A program made the translations under genes and the position numbers. A stretch of DNA of 64,000 nucleotides from Alteromonas oceanisediminis (GTDB lineage: Bacteria > Pseudomonadota > Gammaproteobacteria > Enterobacterales > Alteromonadaceae), in the NCBI RefSeq assembly GCF_018474025.1, contig NZ_JAHCTA010000007.1, positions 124,001-188,000 on the forward strand, written 5' to 3'. The notes beneath the pieces were generated by a model. The model was not told the DNA's origin and did no database searches. It saw only the letters and a program-made list of their open reading frames with translations. Numbering within the stretch: the stretch's first letter is position 1; each line of letters begins with the position of its first letter. Shown piece after piece: positions 28,173 through 37,591 of this stretch.

Positions 28173-29825
28173 TTAGTCGCGCAACTCGCGACGCAGTATT
28201 TTCCCCACATTCGTTTTGGGCAATTCGTCTTTGAACACCACATGCTTGGGAATTTTATAGCCCGTCAGATGCGAACGACAGTGTTCAATAACCATCGCCT
28301 CTGTTAACGACTCATCGCGGCGCACAACAAATAACTTCACGACCTCACCAGACACCTCATGTGGCACCCCAACCGCTGCGGCCTCCACAATCCATTCATG
28401 CATAGCCGCAACTTCTTCAATTTCATTGGGGAACACATTGAAGCCGGACACAAGGATCATGTCTTTCTTGCGATCGACAATATAGAAATATCCCTGCTCG
28501 TCTACCTTAGCGATATCGCCTGTCGCCAGCCAACCATCTTGTAAAATTTCAGCGGTCGCTTCAGCCCGATTTAAATAGCCCGCCATCACCTGCGGACCTT
28601 TGACCCACATCTCTCCGACCTCACCCACACCAACCTCATTACCATCGTCATCCATGAGCTTAATATCTGTGGAGGGTACCGGCATACCAATACTGCCTTT
28701 GTAAGCTTCCAACGACGGCGGGTTGACCGTCACCACCGGCGAGCACTCCGTTAGCCCATACCCTTCTAAAAGCACCGTTCCGGTCACTTCCTGCCACTTT
28801 TCTGCCACTGGACGCTGCACAGCCATGCCGCCGCCTAAACCAAATTTAAACTGGCTAAAATCAAGTTCTTTGAATTCAGGGGTATTGAGTAGCCCGTTAA
28901 ACAGCGTATTCACGCCCGGCAGAATCGCAAAAGGATACTTACTTAACTCACTGACAAAGCCTTGCATGTCTCTCGGGTTGGTAATTAACAGGTTCGGACA
29001 GCCAAACTTCATAAACAACAAACAGTTACTGACAAGCGCGAAAATATGATACAGCGGCAATGCAGTCACGACGATATCTTCACCCTGCGTGATCGCGGTT
29101 TCAAGGATGCCTGAAACTTGCTCCAAATTTGCAATTAAATTGCGGTGCGTCAGCATGGCGCCTTTTGACACGCCAGTCGTGCCGCCGGTGTATTGAAGAA
29201 ACGCTAACTCGTCATTAGTGACCTCAGGGCGCGTGTACGAAGAAGACTGCCCTTTGTTCAGCGCATCCATAAAACGCTTGGCATCAGGTAAATGAAAAGA
29301 TGGCACCATTTTCTTAATGTACTTCACCGCAACATTAACCAACCAGCGTTTTGGCGCTGGCAACATATCGCCGATAGACGTCAGAAGTACGGATGTTACC
29401 TGCGTTTTATCAATCACCTTCTCTAAGGTTGTTGCAAAGTTCTCAACAATCACGATGGTTTTGACATTGGCATCCGTTAACTGATGCTGTAATTCACGCG
29501 GCGTGTAGAGCGGATTCACGTTCACGACCACCATGCCTGCGCGTAGAATACCAAAGATGGCAACGGGGTATTGCATCAGGTTTGGCATCATAATCGCCAC
29601 GGCGTCGCCGCGTTTCAAGCCTGATTGCTGTAAATACGCAGCAAACTGTTTTGAGAGCTTATCTAATTCATTAAAGGTGATTGAATGACCCATGTTGATA
29701 TAAGCAGTTTTGTCACCAAAGGTTTTGACGGATTGTTCGAACACGTCAATGAGTGATGAGTAAACATCTGCGTCGATGTCTGGCGCGATACGTTGGTCAT
29801 AGTGCTTAAGCCAAATCTTATCCAT
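28173..29825 (-). CDS. fadD: Long-chain fatty acid-CoA ligase FadD
   Basis: Acyl-CoA synthetase of 550 residues that activates imported long-chain fatty acids. The ATG at 29825 follows a strong AGGAAGGA site; a longer frame to 29861 is unlikely. The AMP-binding motif [14 protein letters not shown] lies near 212-225, the adenylate motif GYGLTECSP near 350, and [21 protein letters not shown] further on. Inner-membrane associated. Heads the fadD-rnd-ycgL-transglycosylase-ycgM-ycgN run. FadR control is expected from the family, but no clear operator was seen in the 243-base upstream gap. Confidence 0.95.
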   Translation of the reverse strand: MDKIWLKHYDQRIAPDIDADVYSSLIDVFEQSVKTFGDKTAYINMGHSITFNELDKLSKQFAAYLQQSGLKRGDAVAIMMPNLMQYPVAIFGILRAGMVVVNVNPLYTPRELQHQLTDANVKTIVIVENFATTLEKVIDKTQVTSVLLTSIGDMLPAPKRWLVNVAVKYIKKMVPSFHLPDAKRFMDALNKGQSSSYTRPEVTNDELAFLQYTGGTTGVSKGAMLTHRNLIANLEQVSGILETAITQGEDIVVTALPLYHIFALVSNCLLFMKFGCPNLLITNPRDMQGFVSELSKYPFAILPGVNTLFNGLLNTPEFKELDFSQFKFGLGGGMAVQRPVAEKWQEVTGTVLLEGYGLTECSPVVTVNPPSLEAYKGSIGMPVPSTDIKLMDDDGNEVGVGEVGEMWVKGPQVMAGYLNRAEATAEILQDGWLATGDIAKVDEQGYFYIVDRKKDMILVSGFNVFPNEIEEVAAMHEWIVEAAAVGVPHEVSGEVVKLFVVRRDESLTEAMVIEHCRSHLTGYKIPKHVVFKDELPKTNVGKILRRELRD

Positions 29826-30068
29826 GGTCCTTCCTGCAAGCGTATTTGAACATGAAGTCACAAACCGACTTCAACAAAGCGCTAGTGTTGTTATTGTTAA
29901 TTAAGGCTATTCGGCGTCGCGTTCAGGCACAAGACGGGCCGAATACAGCCATGCATGGTAATAAAAGTTAACACAAAGTTAAATCATCAACTGCGGTATT
30001 TAAGTTTTTCGAATAAAAATTAGACGGTGATTGCCAAGGCGCGCCCTAATATTCATTATTTCTTTTAT

Positions 30069-30956
30069 TTATTTGATTCGATGCGAGTTAATGTGAGTGG
30101 CTACTTGCTGCGGAGCCTGCATATGAACGTGATGGTATCCTTCGATGACTTCAATGTTCAACACTTTAAACCAGTCTCGCCGCTGTTCGATCAAGTTGCG
30201 CTTCATGACAAATCCGTTGCTCGCGACGATAGCTGTAACCGGGCACTCGATAGATTCGACGATCGCCTGCGCTTGCGCCTCAGTCAAACGTAACAAAGAC
30301 TGTTGCCGAAGACGTTTATCCCAACGCCAGATGATCAGACTGTCATCCCTTAAGGCTGTTCCCTCTTGCGTCGTCACAGAGCGTGATAGCAGCGTCTCGG
30401 TCAGTGACTGACTCAGGCTGGAAATCTCGGCTCGTTTGGCAACCGCTTCAGCGAATGTGGTGTGAGAAGTCGGCGTTTTTCTCATGGCCGATATTTTTCG
30501 TCGACTCGCGATTCCCGCTCGGATCCCTGAAACTGTTTCTTTCTCGTCACCGGTTAAAGGACCGAATGCGTCAAGGCAAATAACATGATTAACATGCTCA
30601 GGGAAAACGGCAGCGTACAAAGTGGATAAAATTCCGCCCATCGAGTGGCCTAATAGGACCGCGTCCGACCAGCCCTGCTGTTCAAATAGTTGATGCAGAT
30701 CATCGATGTAATCGAGTTGGTGATAGTCTGTCCCCGCTGGGCGGTGAGAGGAATGCCCGTGTCCCACCCAATCCAATGCAATAACGCAGTAGTCCTGTAA
30801 ATAAGGCAACAGCGGTAAAAAGCTGTTGGCGTTATCTAACCAGCCATGCAATGCGATCAACAGGGAATTTGCCGAACGCTGTTCCGGTAAATGGTTACTG
30901 ATCCCACGAATGACCACATTGGGAAGCTTGAACTCCACAGAATGCACCTTTGCCAT
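30069..30956 (-). CDS. Alpha/beta hydrolase
   Basis: Alpha/beta hydrolase of 295 residues. The ATG at 30956 has AAGGAA upstream; a GTG at 30980 is possible. The oxyanion motif LHGWLDNANSF, nucleophile elbow GHSMGG and terminal YHHVHMQAPQ (catalytic His) are all present, so it should be an active esterase or lipase. Substrate unknown; similar genes sit between fadD and tsaB in other marine Gammaproteobacteria. No signal peptide. Confidence 0.88.
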   Translation of the reverse strand: MAKVHSVEFKLPNVVIRGISNHLPEQRSANSLLIALHGWLDNANSFLPLLPYLQDYCVIALDWVGHGHSSHRPAGTDYHQLDYIDDLHQLFEQQGWSDAVLLGHSMGGILSTLYAAVFPEHVNHVICLDAFGPLTGDEKETVSGIRAGIASRRKISAMRKTPTSHTTFAEAVAKRAEISSLSQSLTETLLSRSVTTQEGTALRDDSLIIWRWDKRLRQQSLLRLTEAQAQAIVESIECPVTAIVASNGFVMKRNLIEQRRDWFKVLNIEVIEGYHHVHMQAPQQVATHINSHRIK

Positions 30957-31104
30957 GGCGTCGTTTTCCTTACAAAACACTCACCCTAGCACAGTGGAAG
31001 ACGTTTAACGACGGCAAGGTATTGCCGGTTGATAACCGATTGTTGCCGGAATGTCGGCGCAATTCGGCAAACTTCCGCCGTCAATAAGCTGAATTCAGGT
31101 AGGG

Positions 31105-31425
31105 TTACGCAAACAGATCGATGCCGAGCAAACCTCGGATTTCCTCTCGTTGCGATTCAAGCGCTAGACTTTGATAAGCAGCCAACGCTGCTTCGTTCTG
31201 CGGGTTTGGCGAGTCGTGACCGGAACGTTTTTGTTGATTAAACCGTTCAGCTTGTTCAAACGCTTCTGCCGAGCGCTGGCGAACCACGGTTTGTGATGCA
31301 GGTAGCTCAGTTTGCTGACGCTGTTGCTGCTGCGCGCGAGCCTCCGCTTCCCGCTCGGGTTGTCGAGGGGACGGATTGATAATCAATGCATTTTGTGAGG
31401 CGACAATGGACGACTCAATCTCCAT
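31105..31425 (-). CDS. Small hypothetical protein with Gln-rich disordered middle
   Basis: Unrecognised 106-residue protein. The ATG has AGGAG upstream at good spacing, which supports it as a real gene. The middle is Gln/Glu/Arg-rich and probably disordered (AEARAQQQQRQQTE). The C-terminus is more ordered: AALAAYQSLALESQREEI, ending GLLGIDLFA. Short proteins with a similar C-terminal AYQ...LGVD tail occur in Gammaproteobacteria, but I know of no function. Located between tsaB and the hydrolase, same strand. Confidence 0.65.
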   Translation of the reverse strand: MEIESSIVASQNALIINPSPRQPEREAEARAQQQQRQQTELPASQTVVRQRSAEAFEQAERFNQQKRSGHDSPNPQNEAALAAYQSLALESQREEIRGLLGIDLFA

Positions 31426-31467
31426 GCAGTTTACGGCTCCTGATAGTTAAGGCACACCCATTCAAAA

Positions 31468-31479
31468 CGCGTTAACGCG
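31468..31479. repeat. CGCGTTAACGCG palindrome
   Basis: Perfect 12-base palindrome in the gap between tsaB and the 106-residue gene. It could be a protein-binding site for the small gene's promoter. Confidence 0.35.
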
Positions 31480-31536
31480 GGCAAACTAGGGTGTGAAAAC
31501 TGCAATAACCGTTCCATCAGCGGCAGCTGCTTGCCG

Positions 31537-32244
31537 CTATTCTCTGCCGGGCAGTTTTTTCCATGTTACCGTATTGCGTAGATAAACCGGCTCCAATTCA
31601 TCAACGCGCTGCTGCTGTTGACGCGACACACTCTGTTCAACCAGCGCTAACATATAGCGAGCATTCGGTAATGTCACCAAACAGCCACCGGACTGGCTAA
31701 TATAGGTTTGCATTTCTGGGTAAGCCTGCCATCCTGTGCCTGCAAGCGCCATTGTTTTCAGCGCAGCCAGATCCCGCTCACGCACGTAACAAGCGGCATC
31801 AAAGGGTGATAAAACACTTTCTTGCCCCACTAACATAGCAATGCCGTCGACGTGTTGGTAATGAGCGAAGTAAACTTCACCCATTCGCGCGTCAATCGCC
31901 ACCAAGCACTCAGTAGCCTGACTCGTTTGAAAAACCTGCTGCGCCATGGCGGCCAGTGTTGATACGCCGACGGCTGGAATATTTAGTCCTAAGGCTAAAC
32001 CCTGCACCGTCGAAATGGCGATACGTACGCCAGTAAAACTTCCTGGCCCATGGCCAAAACCAAGTATGTCGATATCTTGTATACACGTCCCCGCGCTTCG
32101 ACATACCTGATCGATCAGGGGCAGGATTTTCTGGCTGTGCTGCTGCGGGCAAATTTCAAAATGGCGTGCCTCGTCATCGGGTGTTTTCAAAGCAACGGAG
32201 CAGGCTTCAGTTGCTGTATCAATAACTAAAATTGAGTGCGTCAT
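31537..32244 (-). CDS. tsaB: tRNA threonylcarbamoyladenosine biosynthesis protein TsaB
   Basis: Non-catalytic partner of TsaD and TsaE in the complex that adds t6A to position 37 of ANN-decoding tRNAs. The 235-residue protein has the ASKHA-fold N-terminus ILVIDTATEACSVAL and the family motif GPGSFTGVRIAISTVQGLA at about 71-89. Overlaps the stop of yoaA by four bases. The yoaA-tsaB pairing upstream of fadD is the E. coli arrangement. Confidence 0.95.
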   Translation of the reverse strand: MTHSILVIDTATEACSVALKTPDDEARHFEICPQQHSQKILPLIDQVCRSAGTCIQDIDILGFGHGPGSFTGVRIAISTVQGLALGLNIPAVGVSTLAAMAQQVFQTSQATECLVAIDARMGEVYFAHYQHVDGIAMLVGQESVLSPFDAACYVRERDLAALKTMALAGTGWQAYPEMQTYISQSGGCLVTLPNARYMLALVEQSVSRQQQQRVDELEPVYLRNTVTWKKLPGRE

Positions 32245-34208
32245 AGTTCCACAGGATCTTCTTTGGGTGTGGTTGGCAAAGCGTTATCCCCTGCCGTACG
32301 AATGGTTTCGAGAAATGTCAGCGTCTCAGTGAGGTCTCGACTGCGCTTCATTGGCGGTAAGCTGCTTAAGAATATTTTGCCATAATCTTTAGTGACTAAG
32401 CGATGATCACAAATGATCAATACACCTCGGTCACTGGCATCTCGGATCAAACGGCCTGCCCCTTGTTTTAGCGCGATAACCGCATGCGGGATTGAGATTT
32501 GCGCGAACGGGTTCCCCCCACCACGTTTACAGTCCTCGCTACGTGCTTGTAGAAGAGGGTCATCGGGTGAAGCAAACGGCAATTTATCGATCATCACACA
32601 AATGAGGTCATTACCCCGCACATCTACACCTTCCCAAAACGCGCCGGTACCCAGCAGCACCGATTGTTTGTCATCCAGATAATTCTGTAGCAACGCCCGT
32701 TTGGACGTTGTGCCCTGCACTAACAGAGGCCGATCAGTCAATTCAGCCAGTTGGGCTGATACATGTCGCAGTGTAGCGTGACTCGTAAACAGCAAGAAAC
32801 AGCGCCCATTGCTGGCTTCGATTATCTGCTGGGCAATTTCTACCAAACGGGCATTACGATGCGGATGATTAGGCTCCGGCAGGAAACGAGGCACGCATAG
32901 CATCGACTGTTTCTGATAATCAAAGGGGCTGTCTAACATCAGCGTTTTTGCTGACTCTAGACCCATTCGCCGTTGAAAATGGCTGAAACCGCCATCCACC
33001 ATCAATGTTGCGGAAGTGAATATCCAAGCCTTATCCCCGTTTTCAACGAACGCACGAAATTTGTTGGCAATCGATAGCGGTGTCAGGTGCAAAATGAAGT
33101 GGCGTGGTGTGGTTTCAAACCACAAGCTAACCCCCGTTTTGTTGACGTCCATCAATGTTTTCAGTGTATCTCTGGCCTGCGACAGTCTGTCATAAAAGGT
33201 GTCTAAGTCTTTATCTCGCCCGACATGCAATTTGGCCACTTCTTGTAATACATCAAGTGCGTCACTGATGCGCTTAATTGCGGTATCGATTTCGTCATTC
33301 ATCAAGGCTTTGCGCCAATCACCGCGTTGCGCTGTTTCGGGGAACAAAAGACGGAAGTCTTGTAACAATGTTCGGCATTTTTCCGCGGCTTTATCCAGTT
33401 GCTGTGCGTCTTTGAGCACCGTGCGGTAGAGCATGGACACATCTTTGCACATATCCATCAGTTGACGGCTTGACAAGGTTTCACCAAAGTACTCGCTGGC
33501 TATCTCGGGAATTTGATGTGCTTCGTCAAAAATCACCGCATCCACTTCAGGGATGAGTTCGCCAAAGCCCGTGTCTTTGAGGGCCATGTCTGCGAAAAAC
33601 AGATGATGATTGACCACCACAATATCCGCTTCCATCGCTTTCTTACGTGCTTTTACCAAGTAACAGTCTTCGTAATCAGGGCATTCTTTTCCCGCACAGT
33701 TATCGACGGTGGAAGTGACCAGCGGTAAAACTTTAGCGTCTTCAGGGATCGTAGTCAGCTCACCAATATCACCTGATTTTGTACTTTCAGCCCACGCCCT
33801 GACCGCCGTCAGTTCTGCCAGCGTATCGGCTTCGTATAAAGCGGTACCTGCACTATTTTGCTTTAAGCGATGAATACACAGGTAATTTGCCCGGCCTTTC
33901 AGCAAAGCCGTCGGTCGCTGACCGCTAACGGCTGCTTTGATAACCGGTAAATCGCGATGATAAAGCTGCTCCTGCAAGTTTTTCGTACCAGTAGAAACAA
34001 TCACCTTACGCTGCCCCGTTAGCACCGGCGCAAGGTAGGCAAACGTTTTGCCTGTGCCTGTGCCAGCTTCAACGATCAACGATGACTTTTCACGCAACGC
34101 CGTTACCACTGCACTCGCCATATCGGTTTGCGCCTGACGCGGTGTATAGCCACTGATATGCTCAGCCAACAGGCCTGAGGGCGAAAAAATTGAGGAAATG
34201 TTTGGCAT
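32241..34208 (-). CDS. yoaA: DinG-family ATP-dependent helicase YoaA
   Basis: XPD/DinG-like 5'-3' DNA helicase of 655 residues implicated in replication-fork repair. Walker A AGTGTGKT is at 48-55, and four cysteines at 111, 171, 176 and 182 should bind a 4Fe-4S cluster. The DEAH box is at 228-231. The C-terminal helicase motifs include QGAGRLIRDASDRG. YoaA of E. coli works with the HolC subunit of DNA polymerase III. First gene before tsaB, with a four-base overlap. Confidence 0.94.
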   Translation of the reverse strand: MPNISSIFSPSGLLAEHISGYTPRQAQTDMASAVVTALREKSSLIVEAGTGTGKTFAYLAPVLTGQRKVIVSTGTKNLQEQLYHRDLPVIKAAVSGQRPTALLKGRANYLCIHRLKQNSAGTALYEADTLAELTAVRAWAESTKSGDIGELTTIPEDAKVLPLVTSTVDNCAGKECPDYEDCYLVKARKKAMEADIVVVNHHLFFADMALKDTGFGELIPEVDAVIFDEAHQIPEIASEYFGETLSSRQLMDMCKDVSMLYRTVLKDAQQLDKAAEKCRTLLQDFRLLFPETAQRGDWRKALMNDEIDTAIKRISDALDVLQEVAKLHVGRDKDLDTFYDRLSQARDTLKTLMDVNKTGVSLWFETTPRHFILHLTPLSIANKFRAFVENGDKAWIFTSATLMVDGGFSHFQRRMGLESAKTLMLDSPFDYQKQSMLCVPRFLPEPNHPHRNARLVEIAQQIIEASNGRCFLLFTSHATLRHVSAQLAELTDRPLLVQGTTSKRALLQNYLDDKQSVLLGTGAFWEGVDVRGNDLICVMIDKLPFASPDDPLLQARSEDCKRGGGNPFAQISIPHAVIALKQGAGRLIRDASDRGVLIICDHRLVTKDYGKIFLSSLPPMKRSRDLTETLTFLETIRTAGDNALPTTPKEDPVEL

Positions 34209-34289
34209 GTCTACAATGTTGAAGCAGGTTTGGGAGTATTATGCCAAATATTCACTCTCGGCGCGTCAGATTCTTCGAGCAATTAACTG

Positions 34290-35603
34290 TCATCGGTATT
34301 GCTTAATGAATATCGCAAAGCTAAATGGCGCTATTGCCAGCGGGTTATCAAAGGATGTATCGGGCGTGGAAGCCAACAACGTGCGCCATGTTCCTACACT
34401 CAAATCAGCTTGCAACCTGACGGTTTTTGCTTGCCCTGAAAAATTCAGTATCACCATGATCTGCATCTCAGTATTCCCTCTCACAAACGAGAACACGCTG
34501 TCCATCTGATCCTGGGTAACTTGCAACATTGTTGCGCCGTGTTCACCATTGTGCAGCACTGGATAGCGTTTTCGGATAGTCAGTAGTTGCTGGTACAAGT
34601 CGCCGATAGGGTGCGGTTGCCATTCAATCGGGTCTCGTTCGAAAAAAGCAAGCCGTTTGGTTTCTCCTGCCTCCTGCCCGTTATGGATAAGCGGCATGCC
34701 CTCACCGATGACTGACAACACGATGGCATTTTCAAGGCAATCACCAAACTGCTCATGCTGTGTACCATCCCAGGCATTTTTATCGTGATTACTCACAAAT
34801 GTCATACGATACGCCGACTTTGGCCACGAGCGTTCATTCCACGAATAATATTGACGAAGTTTATTAAGCGACACGGTTCCTTGTGCGATGCCGTGCATAA
34901 TTTCATTCCAACTCCACGCGTAAGTCATGTCAAATGCGTGCTGATGCAAATCGCGCGTCTCCCACTCAGCGAGCATAAAGACTGGCTTAATGCTATCTAA
35001 CGCTTGGCGCGCCTGAGTCCAAAAATCGTGTGGCACATAACCGGCAACATCACAGCGATACCCGTCGATATCAAAGCGAGTGACCCAGTAACACAGCGCG
35101 TCGATCATGTAGCTACGCAAATCACTGCGGCTATAATCGAACTCAATAATATCGGACCAATCCCACCAAGGAGAGGGTCTAAAATCGCCTTTGTAGTCTC
35201 TGGCATACCAATCGGGATGCTGTTGAGTCAATGGGTTGTCCCATGCGCTGTGATTTGGTACCCAGTCGAGTATGACTTTCATCCCTATGGCATGAATCGC
35301 CTCAATCAATTGTCGCAAGCTTTCTGCGTCTCCAAACTCAGGGTTTATCCCGAGAAAGTCTTTGACCGCATAAGGGCTACCCAACGTGCCTTTCCGGTTA
35401 ACTTCACCAATGGGATGAATTGGCATCAACCATAAAATATCTACGCCGAGCTGTTTAAGGCGCGGAAGATGCGCGTGTACTTCGTCAAATGTGCCTTGAG
35501 CCGAAAACTGACGGATATTGATCTGATAGATAGTGGCATCTTTGCTCCACGCGGGATGACTCACCTGACTAAACGGCGTTACTGGATACTTTTCATAAGA
35601 CAT
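34290..35603 (-). CDS. GH13 alpha-amylase family glycoside hydrolase
   Basis: Alpha-amylase family enzyme of 437 residues. The catalytic set is complete: nucleophile D185 in DIDGYRCDVAGY, acid/base E213 in FMLAEWE, and transition-state D274 in FVSNHDKN. Conserved region I reads LDWVPNHSAW. No signal peptide is visible, so it is probably cytosolic, acting on alpha-glucans, glycogen or maltodextrin. A short beta-domain closes the protein. The gene stands alone with no maltose genes beside it. Confidence 0.9.
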   Translation of the reverse strand: MSYEKYPVTPFSQVSHPAWSKDATIYQINIRQFSAQGTFDEVHAHLPRLKQLGVDILWLMPIHPIGEVNRKGTLGSPYAVKDFLGINPEFGDAESLRQLIEAIHAIGMKVILDWVPNHSAWDNPLTQQHPDWYARDYKGDFRPSPWWDWSDIIEFDYSRSDLRSYMIDALCYWVTRFDIDGYRCDVAGYVPHDFWTQARQALDSIKPVFMLAEWETRDLHQHAFDMTYAWSWNEIMHGIAQGTVSLNKLRQYYSWNERSWPKSAYRMTFVSNHDKNAWDGTQHEQFGDCLENAIVLSVIGEGMPLIHNGQEAGETKRLAFFERDPIEWQPHPIGDLYQQLLTIRKRYPVLHNGEHGATMLQVTQDQMDSVFSFVRGNTEMQIMVILNFSGQAKTVRLQADLSVGTWRTLLASTPDTSFDNPLAIAPFSFAIFIKQYR

Positions 35604-35719
35604 TGCGGCAAATCACTGAACCTAGCACAAGAATAAGGGTCATAATTGCACAGTGGACGCTGAGATAAAATAGGTGTGCCCTTCTGCTATCCACTGAAAA
35701 CAATCTGAATGCACTTAGA

Positions 35720-35968
35720 ATGGATAAATCAATGTCAACTTCACAAAAGCTGCGGTTATTGCTAGTCACGCTCAGCGTCGTTATGGGGTTAAGTGGCTGT
35801 AGCGCGAAACAACTTTACAACGCGACGCAGGAAAACCGTCTGCAAACGTGTTCTGAACTTTATGGTGCGCAGCGTGAGGAATGTGAAGCACAATATCAAA
35901 AAGATTACGAAACCTATGAACGCGAACGTCAACAAGTGATTAACGCTAAAAAACCGGTAAACCGCTGA
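35720..35968 (+). CDS. Small lipoprotein
   Basis: Predicted lipoprotein of 82 residues (78 if started at the ATG at 35732). The signal sequence ends in GLSGCSAK, a good lipobox. The mature part is short, acidic and helical, with two cysteines (LQTCSELYGAQREECEAQY) and no recognised domain. Neither start has a strong ribosome binding site. Overlaps the convergent TSUP gene by 23 bases. Confidence 0.7.
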   Translation: MDKSMSTSQKLRLLLVTLSVVMGLSGCSAKQLYNATQENRLQTCSELYGAQREECEAQYQKDYETYERERQQVINAKKPVNR

Positions 35969-36860
35969 TCCCCAGTAGTAGCACCCAGGTAGCGAAGAAC
36001 AGCTTGAGCTTTGTGACTGAGAACATCAGTACTACACGTTTGGCCACAATTCCTCCTATCACGGCGCCAGCACCAGCGAATAGAACCACTGGCCAGTAGA
36101 TGGCCTGACTAAACTCGATATGATAAACAACCGCGCCCCACACGCTAAACGCGCTCAAGATGACCGCGCTGGCGATAGCGAAGGTCACGTTGAACCCGCG
36201 CACGATTAAATACACAGCGACCAGCTCACCCACACCTACCGACAACCAAGCGGTCACCATTCCACCCAAAAAGCCAATCAGTAATAGTAACGGTTTATCA
36301 AGTGAGGTAAGGCTTGTACTGAATGAAACTCGTTTCAGCAAGGGTATAGAGGCATAAATAGCACAGGCTAACACGATCGAAAAAATACCGAACCACAGAT
36401 GCAGTTGCTGCACGCCATCTTTATGCAGGTTGAACTGGTCGCTGAATTCGAGTAACTGTACAGTCCAAATGCCCGCCCAACTGGTGGGTATTGTTAGCAA
36501 CAGCACCGCAAGTAAGCTCGACCACTGCGTGTCGGCACGATGTTGAGCGCGATAAAAGCGATACCATGTGACTGCGCCGGCAGTCATACCGCAACACTGT
36601 ATCGCGAAACTTGTGGCCACAATGGTGGTAGCAGTGAAGCCAAGATGATTAAAGAATGGCACGAATACGACACCACCACCAGCTCCCGTCGCATTTGCGA
36701 AGATGGCTCCGGTCACACCCAATGCGCTAAACGCCCCGTAGGTTTGAAGCAGCGCAATACTATTAGGCTGCCAGAGCACCAAAACACACCACGCCATCAG
36801 TAGCGCCAACCTGAAGGGATGGCGAAAAACTCTTTTCACTATGAAACACACCGAAAACAA
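35946..36860 (-). CDS. TauE/SafE (TSUP) family anion exporter
   Basis: Integral membrane protein of 304 residues with about eight hydrophobic segments and the TSUP signature ATGAGGGVVFVPFFNHLGF near 57-75. A repeat of the fold follows with LLLIGFLGGMVTAWLSVGVGE. Family members export sulfite, sulfoacetate or related organosulfur anions. A yfcA-type gene accompanies mnmC/epmC in E. coli, but here the TSUP gene lies 30 kb away, so orthology to YfcA is not claimed. Confidence 0.88.
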   Translation of the reverse strand: MFSVCFIVKRVFRHPFRLALLMAWCVLVLWQPNSIALLQTYGAFSALGVTGAIFANATGAGGGVVFVPFFNHLGFTATTIVATSFAIQCCGMTAGAVTWYRFYRAQHRADTQWSSLLAVLLLTIPTSWAGIWTVQLLEFSDQFNLHKDGVQQLHLWFGIFSIVLACAIYASIPLLKRVSFSTSLTSLDKPLLLLIGFLGGMVTAWLSVGVGELVAVYLIVRGFNVTFAIASAVILSAFSVWGAVVYHIEFSQAIYWPVVLFAGAGAVIGGIVAKRVVLMFSVTKLKLFFATWVLLLGISGLPVF

Positions 36861-37081
36861 GGGTTGACGACTCTGCCAGAAAATAACGTATTTGCCAATA
36901 CGTAACGACGCTGATCAAAGCTCAACGACGACACGTAGAGATGCTATCTATGTTTACCTTAACAAATTACCTTGCAATGCATTTAAGACGTCGCAACACT
37001 GTGCCTGCAACTACGTTCAGCTTAAGACCAGCGCGTATTGATTTTCGCGCAGTTGAAATATAAACACGATATCGACAATTT

Positions 37082-37591
37082 ATGATCAGCACAGATTATC
37101 AGGGCGACGATGTAATGATTACGCTCACACCAAACCGATCAGCCAGCTGGTCGCATACCAAATATCTGATGGCAATCATGGTCTTTTTCGTGATGGTGAT
37201 AGCGCTAGCCTGGGGTATTGTAGGTGCGTGGGTCATATTGCCCTTCGCCGGGATAGAGGTAGGCTTACTGGCGTACATTATGTATCGCGTATCACAGGCT
37301 ACGTATCGCTCTGAAACGGTTAAAGTTACCGCCAATGAGGTTACTTATGTGCGCGGCAAACTCAGTGGAAAAAGCCAACGGAGTTACATCACGCTATCGC
37401 GGGACGAATTACACATCGACGTGATTGAAACTGAAAACAATTGGTGCCTTCCCGATATTCGGTTGATCACGCCAGAGCACACTATTAGTGTGGGTAGTTT
37501 TCTCAATCTGCCTGACCGACAGCAACTCACCGACTTATTACGTGATTGCGGTATTCCACACTGCCGCACTCATTGGTGGAAAGAACGCTAG
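37082..37591 (+). CDS. DUF2244 family membrane protein
   Basis: Small inner membrane protein of 169 residues with two membrane segments (about 27-70) and the DUF2244 pattern: MITLTPNRSASW at the start, then FAGIEVGLLAYIMYRVS. The C-terminal soluble part follows. An ATG at 37115 with a purine-rich upstream sequence is an alternative start. In many proteobacteria DUF2244 genes sit next to cytochrome c oxidase genes; none is visible here. Overlaps the convergent DUF2855 gene by four bases. Confidence 0.8.
   Translation: MISTDYQGDDVMITLTPNRSASWSHTKYLMAIMVFFVMVIALAWGIVGAWVILPFAGIEVGLLAYIMYRVSQATYRSETVKVTANEVTYVRGKLSGKSQRSYITLSRDELHIDVIETENNWCLPDIRLITPEHTISVGSFLNLPDRQQLTDLLRDCGIPHCRTHWWKER

Noticed and set aside
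29826-30068. FadR operator upstream of fadD
   Set aside because: Searched by eye for CTGGT/ACCAG arms in the gap; none found with proper symmetry.
35946-36860. Ortholog of E. coli YfcA
   Set aside because: Same family, but 30 kb away from the mnmC/epmC cluster, so orthology cannot be supported.
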